Positions 1 through 6,300 are shown, numbered from the stretch's first letter. The stretch: DNA of 10,378 bases from a bacterium (GCA_021794255.1 JAJYRF010000014.1:1-10378), one strand, 5' to 3'. Made by a program: numbers and translations. The notes: generated by a model from the sequence alone, not told the origin.

Positions 1-9
1 CCAAGACAT
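1..9 (-). CDS. Start of a truncated downstream gene (first three codons only)
   Basis: An ATG on the minus strand at 9-7 is followed by TCT and TGG (Met-Ser-Trp), and the window then ends. It is preceded by an AAAAGGGGGTT ribosome binding site at 23-13, of the same type and spacing as most genes here. The capsid gene stop lies at 24-22, so this is the next gene of the capsid operon. Its product cannot be told. Joining it to the right end of the window gives a stop after 15 codons, so the window does not look like a circle cut here. Confidence 0.6.
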
Positions 10-21
10 GTTAACCCCCTT

Positions 22-1140
22 TTAAGCTGCTACGTTCGCGTTAATGGTCTCGCCAATCAAAACTATATTACAAGCCCCGCTTGTGCTATAATTCATATCA
101 AATGAACTTAATCCATTTGTATTAAATATATCAGTTAGATTTCCGAAGTAAGTCATTGGAATTACATACATTCCAGTGTCAACAGAATTATTGCCAAGAT
201 ACTGATTTTCGGCTTTAATTTCATTAACTGACATATTATTTAATAAATAATTTGATGTATTATAAACTAAACTTACATTATTTACTAAACTATCAGATGG
301 CGTTGCAAATGGCGAACTTGCCGTATTAGTGACGAAAAGGAATAAAGATTTATAAGCATAAGAAGCACCGTAGGGGATACCGCCAATGCTTGCATTATTA
401 ACCGTTCCTGTTTCTTCTTTTTGATTTGCCTGTGCCAAACCCGCATAATATAAGGGTTCGTAAGCCTCTGCAATTGGAAAATAATTTGGCGGATAATATT
501 CACAAGTTATTCCCAATGTCGCGTTAGTAATAGAAGCTGTTATACCTGATGCTAAACCACTCACGATGCTTGAAGCTGTTCCGAATTGAGCATTAATCTC
601 AAAAGTGGAAATAGATGTATTTAACGTTGAAAAACCGATGATGTTTGGCGTTGCAGTATGCGTTCCTGAAAAATTGATAGGAATACGTATACTTGCTGTA
701 AAATTAGTGCTGCCTGTTGCAGGTATTGATGCTGCAGGTATATTAAATGTTTCATCATTTTTAAATATACTTGTATTAGATGAATTTACTGATAAATCTA
801 TACCCATTTGCCACATTCCAATCTGAAACGCTTGTGAACCGCTTAACACTAAAAACTTTGAAATGTTATTTGCTGAATAATAAATTTGCTGTAAATAATC
901 TAAGGCACCATGCGGAGCTACTGTGCCACCTGCTACTAATGCACCCGTTGTGCTGTTTGCAACATTTACAGTTAAATTTAATGTTAACCAGTGCCTTAAA
1001 TGAATAATTCCTCGTGGTAGATTAGGATAATTGTCTGCGCCCCCCGCACTCAACGATGGCGGCGACAAAACTGCTACTGCAGTTTTACGCAAGCTTTTAT
1101 ATAGCAAAGCTGCATTAACTTTTGTTTGTGCTGTTGCCAT
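22..1140 (-). CDS. Double jelly-roll major capsid protein (PRD1-adenovirus lineage)
   Basis: A 372-aa protein proposed to be the trimeric major capsid protein of an icosahedral tailless virus. The best evidence is the N-terminal pattern. Residues 41-60 carry LPRGI followed by alternating beta-strand residues. Then come a Gly/Thr-rich turn and a 'VAPHGALDYLQQIYYSANN' stretch at 74-92. This is followed by FLVLSG at 96-101, the usual opening of the first jelly roll in bacterial DJR capsid proteins. The rest is Asn/Ser/Thr-rich beta sequence with few charged residues. The length fits the family (PRD1 P3 is just under 400 aa). The start at 1140 is set by GGGGGTT at 1150-1144, and an initiating Met followed by Ala is usual for such proteins. 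It sits in an operon after a 31-aa membrane protein and downstream of the packaging ATPase, a typical arrangement. The fold is inferred from pattern, not from a structural search. Confidence 0.82.
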   Translation of the reverse strand: MATAQTKVNAALLYKSLRKTAVAVLSPPSLSAGGADNYPNLPRGIIHLRHWLTLNLTVNVANSTTGALVAGGTVAPHGALDYLQQIYYSANNISKFLVLSGSQAFQIGMWQMGIDLSVNSSNTSIFKNDETFNIPAASIPATGSTNFTASIRIPINFSGTHTATPNIIGFSTLNTSISTFEINAQFGTASSIVSGLASGITASITNATLGITCEYYPPNYFPIAEAYEPLYYAGLAQANQKEETGTVNNASIGGIPYGASYAYKSLFLFVTNTASSPFATPSDSLVNNVSLVYNTSNYLLNNMSVNEIKAENQYLGNNSVDTGMYVIPMTYFGNLTDIFNTNGLSSFDMNYSTSGACNIVLIGETINANVAA

Positions 1141-1152
1141 TTTAACCCCCGA

Positions 1153-1248
1153 TTAACCGAAAATTGATTTTAAGAATGTGACGTGATTTACTAAATAAAC
1201 TACTGCTAAAGCAATAACTGCGACCCAAATCATATCTTTTGTCGACAT
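1153..1248 (-). CDS. 31-aa single-span membrane protein, first gene of the capsid operon
   Basis: This short ORF reads MSTKDMIWVAVIALAVVYLV up to residue 20 and then NHVTFLKSIFG. Residues 7-20 form one hydrophobic helix, with a short charged N-terminus. It has a canonical AAAAAAGGAG ribosome binding site at 1264-1255, one of the few GGAG sites in the window. The TAA stop lies 12 bases before the capsid ATG, leaving room only for that gene's ribosome binding site. Very small single-helix proteins are common in the internal membrane of tectivirus- and corticovirus-like virions, so a virion membrane protein is a fair guess, but there is no direct functional signature. Confidence 0.75.
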   Translation of the reverse strand: MSTKDMIWVAVIALAVVYLVNHVTFLKSIFG

Positions 1249-1313
1249 TTTTTTACTCCTTTTTTAATTTGTTTATTATTTATATATATACATATACATA
1301 TATCTATATATAC

Positions 1314-1341
1314 AATATATCATATAATTTAATAAAGTCAA
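1314..1341 (-). promoter_or_regulatory. Promoter of the capsid operon
   Basis: TTGACT at 1341-1336, a 16-base spacer, and TATATT at 1319-1314 on the minus strand. It lies directly downstream of the ATPase stop and about 65 bases before the start codon of the 31-aa gene. The spacer carries TATATGATA, which also occurs 9 bases after the -35 box in the promoter at 4055-4028. Everything between here and the 31-aa gene is A+T only. Confidence 0.6.
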
Positions 1342-1349
1342 GTATTTAT

Positions 1350-1988
1350 TTAATAATCTAACATTTTTTCTATAACTTTTTTATTTGATAAATCACAATC
1401 TAAATAATGATATTTTCGCAGAGCGGGTATAAATGAGGCGGAACTCCCAATGAATGAATAAAAAAACTTGACGTCAGTATGTTCGACAAGATTATAAATT
1501 ATAAATTGGGAGCTTTGAGAGGTAAGGTTCCTGGAGATTTGGGACGGTCTTTGCGTTGAATAAATTATATTAAAATCAAAATGCCTTGATTGCATTATTG
1601 ATTTTCTGAATGTTTTAGAAGTTTTCCACGGGCTTGTGTAATTTTGAGCTTCATCTATCACAAGCGTGACGGGTAAGGATACGTGAAAACGTGTGTAAAT
1701 ATCACTTGTATAAGCTCTTGCAATTTCACACATCTCATCAAGAGCTTGAATATCATCTACTTCAGTATTTGTATATAAAATATGAAATTTACCTCTATCA
1801 AGTAAATTCTCAGCTAATTCTTCTTTAGAATATGCTTTGATTTCACAAACGTCATCATATTCCTCATTCCCGTTCTCAAGAACAATCGCGCGTGGTAATT
1901 CTTTAATATTTTCATGTATCCAAGCCGTTTTACCGCTTCCGCGCGTTCCGAAGACCCCTATAATGCTTTTTGCGGGTTTTAATCTCAT
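1350..1988 (-). CDS. A32/FtsK-HerA-type genome packaging ATPase
   Basis: A 212-aa P-loop ATPase, proposed to pump viral DNA into the preformed capsid. The Walker A motif GTRGSGKT is at residues 14-21 (Lys20). Walker B is at 108-115 (hydrophobic strand, then Asp112-Glu113-Ala-Gln). The segment STQRPSQISRNLTSQSS at 144-160 matches the 'R-P-x-x-I-x-R-x-L' sensor/arginine region of viral packaging ATPases such as PRD1 P9 and vaccinia A32. The length is near that of P9. The ATG at 1988 overlaps the TGA of the upstream gene (ATGA) and lacks a ribosome binding site, so it is probably translated by coupling. Its place just before the capsid operon fits a DJR virus morphogenesis block. Confidence 0.9.
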   Translation of the reverse strand: MRLKPAKSIIGVFGTRGSGKTAWIHENIKELPRAIVLENGNEEYDDVCEIKAYSKEELAENLLDRGKFHILYTNTEVDDIQALDEMCEIARAYTSDIYTRFHVSLPVTLVIDEAQNYTSPWKTSKTFRKSIMQSRHFDFNIIYSTQRPSQISRNLTSQSSQFIIYNLVEHTDVKFFYSFIGSSASFIPALRKYHYLDCDLSNKKVIEKMLDY

Positions 1989-2422
1989 ATTTTATTTTTT
2001 ATATCTACTATTTTACCAGAATTATTTTTTGTAGAATTGTCAGGATTATCTTTTGTAATTTCAGCTTTTCTTTGTTTATATAAAGCCATTGAAAAGCCCC
2101 CTACAACTGCGACATCAAGAAAAAATCGATAATCACCGATATATTTCATCATTGTTCTGACAACGTTACTTACTGCAGTTTTGACAGGCTCTACTTCATC
2201 AATTTCTATATGCCTTAAATCTTTATTTAAAGCCATATATGTCATATTTGATAAATCTACGTAAAATTGCAGGCATTCATCATCGTCCATTTCTGCAATA
2301 GGTTCTTGCACCTGTTTTGTTGTAGCAGCAGGTTTTTCTTTTTTTTTTCTATTTATTGTTGGTAGCGGTTCTAAGTCTTTTTCTACCTTGTCTACTTCTT
2401 TAATATAATCTTTTAAATCCAT
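1985..2422 (-). CDS. 145-aa protein with C-terminal hydrophobic segment, probable virion membrane-associated protein
   Basis: Not recognised as a named family. Residues 1-45 are charged and Lys/Pro/Thr-rich, probably disordered. Residues 46-100 look helical. Residues 101-115 (FLDVAVVGGFSMALY) form a short hydrophobic stretch followed by a KQRK anchor and a polar tail. The start at 2422 has AAAGGGG at 2434-2428. It is translationally coupled to the packaging ATPase by an ATGA overlap, so a role in the packaging vertex or internal membrane is plausible, but this rests on position only. The codons for AVVGG contain a GGGGG run 7 bases before an in-frame ATG (Met112), which could allow a 34-aa internal product. 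The same nucleotide stretch recurs in the 60-aa gene at 2858-2832. Confidence 0.8.
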   Translation of the reverse strand: MDLKDYIKEVDKVEKDLEPLPTINRKKKEKPAATTKQVQEPIAEMDDDECLQFYVDLSNMTYMALNKDLRHIEIDEVEPVKTAVSNVVRTMMKYIGDYRFFLDVAVVGGFSMALYKQRKAEITKDNPDNSTKNNSGKIVDIKNKI

Positions 2423-2442
2423 TATAGCCCCTTTGTTAAATA

Positions 2443-2664
2443 TTAAAATAATGGTCTATCTAACCAGCTTTCTTTAATTTTTTCTGATTTATCAATTTCT
2501 TTTTCTTTCAATTCACCTGGTAAATCATCAAATTTTAAACCCTCGTCTTTTTTTGTTTCTTTATTAAAATCATTTTTTGTATTCAATTTTGCTTCTAAAT
2601 CCGATATTCTATCATTTAAGTGCTTAAACCCCTCAGTGATGGATTTTAATTCATCATCAGTCAT
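2443..2664 (-). CDS. 73-aa charged coiled-coil protein
   Basis: No known family. Residues 3-29 show heptad-like spacing of hydrophobics (Leu6, Ile9, Phe13, Leu16, Ile20, Leu23, Leu27), suggesting a short coiled coil. The rest is Lys/Glu/Asp-rich and likely disordered, ending in WLDRPLF. The start at 2664 overlaps the stop of the 57-aa gene (ATGA), with AAAAAGGGGGTT at 2681-2670 as ribosome binding site. As part of the morphogenesis operon it may be a scaffolding, minor structural or regulatory protein. That is inference. Confidence 0.75.
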   Translation of the reverse strand: MTDDELKSITEGFKHLNDRISDLEAKLNTKNDFNKETKKDEGLKFDDLPGELKEKEIDKSEKIKESWLDRPLF

Positions 2665-2834
2665 TTTTGAACCCCCTTTTTCTTTTTTAAATTTTTTAAT
2701 TCATCAAAAGCCTTTTTTTGAAAAACTTTAGCTTTATTAATATTTTCTCGTAATTCTATTTCTTTTCTTGTTCTTTCTAATTCAGCTTCTTTTTTCTTTA
2801 ATCTTTCCATATCTGAAACATTACTTTTTGACAT
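2661..2834 (-). CDS. 57-aa highly charged helical protein
   Basis: A small ORF beginning MSKSNVSDMERLKKKEAELE and ending KKKKGVQK. Nearly the whole protein is Lys/Glu/Arg with regular leucines and isoleucines, predicting one long helix or coiled coil. The start at 2834 has a TAGGGGGTG site at 2850-2842. It begins 14 bases inside the 60-aa gene and ends with an ATGA overlap on the 73-aa gene. The C-terminal Lys-Gly-Val is encoded by the next gene's ribosome binding site. There are no functional clues beyond its place in the virion operon. Confidence 0.75.
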   Translation of the reverse strand: MSKSNVSDMERLKKKEAELERTRKEIELRENINKAKVFQKKAFDELKNLKKKKGVQK

Positions 2835-3003
2835 TGCTTACACCCCCTACGACTGCGATTTTGACATTAGAATTATTATCAAATATATCTTTGATAAATG
2901 TGACCATTTCTTGTTCCGATATGCTTGCCGAATGTGTCCAGATGTCCATTTCATGCAGTTTTAAAGTATAATTTTTATTGTTAAAATTCAAGATTACTTC
3001 CAT
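2821..3003 (-). CDS. 60-aa hypothetical protein
   Basis: Unrecognised. It begins MEVILNFNNKNYTLKLHEMD, a likely beta-hairpin, followed by an acidic helix and the C-terminal segment KIAVVGGVSNVKK. The AVVGG stretch is repeated, in protein and DNA, in the 145-aa gene. Here those codons also supply the ribosome binding site of the 57-aa gene. The start at 3003 is fixed by AAAAAAGGGGGGT at 3020-3008. It overlaps the 58-aa gene by 23 bases and the 57-aa gene by 14, in the compact style of the operon. Confidence 0.75.
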   Translation of the reverse strand: MEVILNFNNKNYTLKLHEMDIWTHSASISEQEMVTFIKDIFDNNSNVKIAVVGGVSNVKK

Positions 3004-3157
3004 CTTTACCCCCCTTTTTTATATATTTTTCATCTAATTTGTCTATCGTAGTTTGGAATACTTCGATAACACCCATAAAAATGACAGCAGGTATTAACAA
3101 AATAAATCCAATTATGTATAGTATTACACACAATAATATTGATACACTTCTTAGCAT
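2981..3157 (-). CDS. 58-aa single-span membrane protein
   Basis: Begins MLRSVSILLCVILYIIGFIL. A hydrophobic helix covers about residues 4-34, and a charged tail (KLDEKYIKKGGKDG) would be cytoplasmic or lumenal. I chose ATG 3157 rather than the in-frame ATG at 3181. GAGGTT sits 5 bases before 3157, the longer form would overlap the previous gene by 17 bases, and the 3181 ATG has no ribosome binding site. The size and context suggest a minor virion membrane protein or a lysis membrane protein. No family is recognised. Confidence 0.78.
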   Translation of the reverse strand: MLRSVSILLCVILYIIGFILLIPAVIFMGVIEVFQTTIDKLDEKYIKKGGKDGSNLEF

Positions 3158-3164
3158 ATAAACC

Positions 3165-3614
3165 TCACAATTTCTTTTCAATTACAACGATAGCATTCTT
3201 CAGAACTGGCGTTAATTGTGCAGTAATATTTTCAATACTTGCAAGAGTCGCATTGTATGTAGTTAAAGCGTTTTTAGCTAAACTTTCAGCTTCTGATACC
3301 GATATTGTAGCAGAAACTCCGTTTGGGGCTTTTATCACTATACTTGCCTGTTGCGCTAAACCGTTTAAGTTTTCAGCAATTGCTTTGATATCACCTAACA
3401 CCTGAGAAATAATGTTAACAAAAGTTATTGCTTGCGGGTCTAATATGCTCACGACAGCTTCGGTCACTGGAATAGCATCTGTGAGTATATTTGTTATTAC
3501 CTGTTCGGCATAACTCGTGCCTTTGATGATATCTTCAAAAACTGTGTCAACATCATTTTCTAAATTTACTACAAAATTGCTTAAATCTTTTTCTAAATTC
3601 TGAATTTCTGACAT
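3165..3614 (-). CDS. 149-aa Ala/Val/Ile-rich helical protein, unknown
   Basis: No family recognised. The sequence is mostly amphipathic helix. An acidic N-terminal half (residues 1-35) is followed by moderately hydrophobic helices rich in Ala, Ile and Val. Around residues 93-104 (KAPNGVSATISV) there is a short beta-like interruption. There is no signal peptide and no clear transmembrane helix. The start at 3614 has AAAGGGGGC at 3627-3619. Placed between a holin-like gene and a membrane protein gene in the late operon, it could be membrane-associated, but nothing in the sequence fixes a role. Confidence 0.8.
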   Translation of the reverse strand: MSEIQNLEKDLSNFVVNLENDVDTVFEDIIKGTSYAEQVITNILTDAIPVTEAVVSILDPQAITFVNIISQVLGDIKAIAENLNGLAQQASIVIKAPNGVSATISVSEAESLAKNALTTYNATLASIENITAQLTPVLKNAIVVIEKKL

Positions 3615-3631
3615 TTTGCCCCCTTTAAATT

Positions 3632-3793
3632 TTATTTATCAAAATCTTTTGCTAATGAGCCAATAAAAAATACAGCAATGCCCTCAATGTCTATAACAAT
3701 ATTTGCAGGGATATGAAACCCCAATGTGTTTGCTATGATTGGTATAATACCAACAACAGCGGGTATTATTGTTTTATAACTTTTCCAAAACAT
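3632..3793 (-). CDS. Small holin-like membrane protein
   Basis: A 53-aa protein beginning MFWKSYKTIIPAVVGIIPII. It has two hydrophobic stretches (about residues 9-23 and 33-47), a turn with Gly-Phe-His-Ile-Pro, and the ending IGSLAKDFDK. A Trp-Lys...Thr start, a G-rich first helix and a C-terminal 'AKD' motif recur in small phage holins and holin-like proteins that permeabilise the inner membrane for endolysin. That resemblance is by eye only. The start is ATG 3793, because GAGGGGGTT lies just before it. An in-frame ATG at 3820 lies inside the preceding gene without such a site. The muramidase gene is 2.5 kb away in another unit. A structural membrane protein is the main alternative. Confidence 0.7.
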   Translation of the reverse strand: MFWKSYKTIIPAVVGIIPIIANTLGFHIPANIVIDIEGIAVFFIGSLAKDFDK

Positions 3794-3989
3794 TTTTAAC
3801 CCCCTCTTCTTCAATTTCAAAAAAAACTTTTAAAAATTCAGACATGCCTTGAGCTTGCGTTTCTGCCATCTCTTTAGTTTTTTTGCAAGTCATAATATGA
3901 CCTAAAGTAGTAGTTATAGCTAATAGCTCACCGCCTATCATTGAATTAATTTTTAATTTTTGACCACAACCTTTGCAAATTAATTTCAT
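3774..3989 (-). CDS. 71-aa putative zinc-finger protein, first gene of the late operon
   Basis: Starts MKLICKGCGQKLKINSMIGG. Cys5 and Cys8 form a CxxC knuckle, and His31 and Cys35 (HIMTC) can complete a CCHC zinc site. The C-terminal half is an acidic helix. Such tiny zinc proteins often bind nucleic acid or other proteins, but no specific family is recognised. The start has a canonical AAAAGAGGTT site at 4003-3994, unlike the G-run type of most genes. It is the first gene after the promoter at 4055-4028 and overlaps the holin-like gene by 20 bases. Confidence 0.75.
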   Translation of the reverse strand: MKLICKGCGQKLKINSMIGGELLAITTTLGHIMTCKKTKEMAETQAQGMSEFLKVFFEIEEEGVKNVLEKL

Positions 3990-4027
3990 AAGAACCTCTT
4001 TTAATAAATTTTAATATACATATATAT

Positions 4028-4055
4028 ATATTATCATATATTGTGGAATAATCAA
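4028..4055 (-). promoter_or_regulatory. Promoter of the late/morphogenesis operon
   Basis: TTGATT at 4055-4050, a 16-base spacer and TAATAT at 4033-4028 on the minus strand, about 40 bases upstream of the 71-aa gene. The -35 box lies over the polymerase stop codon. TATATGATA begins 9 bases after the -35 box, exactly as in the capsid-operon promoter at 1341-1314, so the two may be co-regulated. Confidence 0.55.
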
Positions 4056-5611
4056 GCAATTAATTGATTATTTTTCTGCATTTTTTGAAATATTTCATTA
4101 ATTGAGAGCGGATTTGAATAATTATCGTGAATATCTCGTTTAATAAATTGTGCATTTTTCATTTTTATGCTATATTCTTTTTGTTCTTTAATAAATTTTT
4201 GTTTTTTATATATTTTAACCTTTTCACCTTTAAAATATGCTTCTTTATCAGCATCACAAGATATTCCTGCAGCGACAAAATGTTCTTTTTGTTCTATTGT
4301 ATATCTATAAGTCTTAGATTGATAAAATTCTGCATTAATTATCTTACCAACCAACTTTAAATCACCTAATTTGTTTCCAATTTTTAATTTTTTATTAGAA
4401 AATACAGCGTCAGTTTCAATATATGCGACAGTTTCGGCATTTTTTGCAATATTATATATCTCAATTCTTCCTAAACTTGTAATATATGCCGACAAGTGAG
4501 GTAAATTATAATTATTTTTATTATATTTGTTCTTTTTTCGTTTAATAGCGACTGTTCTATTACATTCACTAACTATTTTTAAATCATTATCTATATTTTC
4601 ATCTATTATTTTATAATAATCTTGAACATCTTTACATTGTATAATTTCTTGATAATTATTTTTATTTTCAGCAAACTTACCATATAGCGATACCATAGCT
4701 TTTTTTAAAAATGCTTCAAACCATTCAAGCTTAGTTTCTGTTTTTAGTTTATAAAGATATTCAATAAATTCTTTAAAAATCGGAGCCTTGCTTTCCCATT
4801 CTATGCCGTGTAAAATTTTTACTTTTGCCCCTGCTTCTATTGCCATATCTATCTCATCACCACTAAATACACCTGTAAATTTGTCGGCAGGAAAACACAA
4901 CATATCTTTAGATTTATTATTATTATGTAATTTTTTCCAGAGTGGCGGCAAATTCAAGTCTTGTTGGTCTACTTCACATTCATAAAAACCTATTAAATTA
5001 CTATTTCTTGTAAAAGTAGATATTATCCTACCAACAGGCATATCTTTTGTCATCATAGCCCCATACATCGAATTAATATCGTAATAATAACCTTTTTTTA
5101 ATGTTTTCGATATAATTTCTGAACGTCCGCCCGCGTAAGCTTTTTCTATAAAATCTTTATTTAATGATGAGATGCCTCGTAGTGTTTCTTTTTGAAACCT
5201 GAACCGCCATAATCGCAATGCAAACGTGGCAGCGGTATATGACGGCAAAATCCCTTTTCCAATTTTATTATAAATATAAAAAAGAGCATTAAAAAGGTTT
5301 TCGGGGCGTTTCGGAAAGAAAAATGCAGCATTTACTAATGTGATTTTGTTTCTTTTATTAATAATATTTATAGACATTATATCAGTGTTTGTATAAACCG
5401 TTTTTACAGTGATACCGTCTATTTTATTTTCTACTAAATAATTAAAATATTCTAAATCATATGTATATATAAATAGCCCGCGATTTTTACGTGAACAATA
5501 TTTAATAATGTCGGTAGGCTCTATCTTAACACTTAAATTGCTTAATTGCAGCATATTATTTTCAATAGCTGCAAATTTAGCAATATGTTCTTTTGTCAAA
5601 GCTTTCAGCAT
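4052..5611 (-). CDS. B-family DNA polymerase, protein-primed type, exonuclease site apparently lost
   Basis: A 519-aa replicative polymerase. The polymerase domain is complete in outline: YAGGR at 159-163 (the YxGG motif linking exo and pol domains), motif A YYDINSMYG at 176-184 (Asp178), motif B KAMVSLYG at 304-311 (Lys304), motif C YIETDA at 397-402, and KTY at 433-435. Motif C has Glu399 where the family normally has the first Asp of DTD. The exonuclease region is short. Motif A lies near residue 178, against 249 in phi29 polymerase, and no clear ExoI or ExoIII motif is visible. IYTYDLEYF at 48-56 aligns best with ExoII but lacks its Asn and Asp. The 153-aa gene 18 bases upstream is a terminal protein candidate. 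The ATG at 5611 has no ribosome binding site. I am sure of the B family; protein priming is inferred from sequence type and virus context. Confidence 0.9.
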   Translation of the reverse strand: MLKALTKEHIAKFAAIENNMLQLSNLSVKIEPTDIIKYCSRKNRGLFIYTYDLEYFNYLVENKIDGITVKTVYTNTDIMSINIINKRNKITLVNAAFFFPKRPENLFNALFYIYNKIGKGILPSYTAATFALRLWRFRFQKETLRGISSLNKDFIEKAYAGGRSEIISKTLKKGYYYDINSMYGAMMTKDMPVGRIISTFTRNSNLIGFYECEVDQQDLNLPPLWKKLHNNNKSKDMLCFPADKFTGVFSGDEIDMAIEAGAKVKILHGIEWESKAPIFKEFIEYLYKLKTETKLEWFEAFLKKAMVSLYGKFAENKNNYQEIIQCKDVQDYYKIIDENIDNDLKIVSECNRTVAIKRKKNKYNKNNYNLPHLSAYITSLGRIEIYNIAKNAETVAYIETDAVFSNKKLKIGNKLGDLKLVGKIINAEFYQSKTYRYTIEQKEHFVAAGISCDADKEAYFKGEKVKIYKKQKFIKEQKEYSIKMKNAQFIKRDIHDNYSNPLSINEIFQKMQKNNQLIA

Positions 5612-5629
5612 AATTTTAGTGAATATTAA

Positions 5630-6091
5630 TTAATTTGCAAAAAAATCTTCTAAAAGCGTAAATGTAAATCTGATTTCTATGATATCTCTACGAAATGTAT
5701 CTGACGAAAGCAAAAACGGCGATGGGTCGCTTTGTGCAAACTCTATCGAACGTCTCAATTCAAATAATAATAATCTTTTATCTAAATCGCGCATAAAATT
5801 TAATAAAAGGGGCGGATTGTTTTCAATGAATATCTTAGTATAAAAATATTTTACATTTAGATTTTTTATCTGAATAAGTTTAACAAGCACATCAAAATCA
5901 CGTAAAACGTGATATTCGATGACTTCTTGTATTGCTTCTGCCTGTCCTGGCGCATAGTAAAAATGCGTCAATAATTGAAACTCCCTTTTATGCAGCTCAG
6001 GCAATAAATTGATATTTAACTGCTCCCAACGATAAGTTAATCCCAATTCGTTGAAAGCAGCTATAACCTCTTTATCGTCTGAACTGAACAT
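5630..6091 (-). CDS. 153-aa protein upstream of the polymerase; candidate terminal protein
   Basis: No sequence family recognised. It starts MFSSDDKEVIAAFNELGLTY and ends LLEDFFAN. It is rich in aromatic residues and leucine and predicted mainly helical. It is the only gene co-transcribed with the polymerase, 18 bases upstream of it and behind its own promoter. In PRD1 and phi29 the terminal protein that primes replication is encoded directly before the polymerase. That makes it the best candidate here, though it is smaller than those proteins (about 260 aa) and the priming Ser/Thr/Tyr cannot be picked out. The ATG at 6091 has no Shine-Dalgarno sequence, the same as the polymerase. Alternatives are a polymerase accessory factor or a regulator. 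Confidence 0.75.
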   Translation of the reverse strand: MFSSDDKEVIAAFNELGLTYRWEQLNINLLPELHKREFQLLTHFYYAPGQAEAIQEVIEYHVLRDFDVLVKLIQIKNLNVKYFYTKIFIENNPPLLLNFMRDLDKRLLLFELRRSIEFAQSDPSPFLLSSDTFRRDIIEIRFTFTLLEDFFAN

Positions 6092-6131
6092 AATAGGATT
6101 GTATTTTTATTAAATATTAGTGGTATTTTTA

Positions 6132-6159
6132 ATTATATCACAAACCCTACTTTTTACAA
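6132..6159 (-). promoter_or_regulatory. Extended -10 promoter for the replication pair
   Basis: TTGTAA at 6159-6154, a 16-base spacer, and TGATATAAT at 6140-6132 on the minus strand, that is, a consensus -10 with the extended TG element. The predicted transcript would start near 6125 and leave a leader of about 35 bases without a ribosome binding site before the 153-aa gene. It overlaps the end of the 49-aa lipoprotein gene. Confidence 0.6.
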
Positions 6160-6296
6160 TAGAAAGGTTTATGATTTTTCCAAATTATTTGAGTTTTCGG
6201 ATTAAAATTCTTCTTATGTTCCATCAGTTTCAATAATTGTGTTGAATTTATCAACACACAACTAACCAATAACATCGTAATTATCAATGTTTTCAT
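6147..6296 (-). CDS. 49-aa putative lipoprotein next to the endolysin (spanin-like candidate)
   Basis: Reads MKTLIITMLLVSCVLINSTQ at the N-terminus. One Lys, a hydrophobic core and Leu-Val-Ser-Cys13 match a lipobox, so signal peptidase II processing would leave Cys13 acylated. The mature part is only 37 aa, basic (ending KPFYCKK) with little predicted structure. It follows the muramidase by 13 bases, behind a nine-G ribosome binding site. Small lipoproteins next to endolysins are often outer-membrane spanin subunits (Rz1-like), which would imply a Gram-negative host. However, no inner-membrane partner is beside it and the protein lacks the usual proline richness. A plain membrane-anchored peptide is the alternative. 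Confidence 0.65.
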   Translation of the reverse strand: MKTLIITMLLVSCVLINSTQLLKLMEHKKNFNPKTQIIWKNHKPFYCKK

Positions 6297-6300
6297 TTTA

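Noticed and set aside
605..1007. Plus-strand open frames inside the capsid gene
   Set aside because: They are antiparallel shadows of the capsid ORF without ribosome binding sites; all well-supported genes lie on the minus strand.
3139..3405. 88-codon plus-strand open frame opposite the 149-aa gene
   Set aside because: No ribosome binding site, fully covered by a minus-strand gene with a good start, and hydrophobic only because it mirrors that gene.
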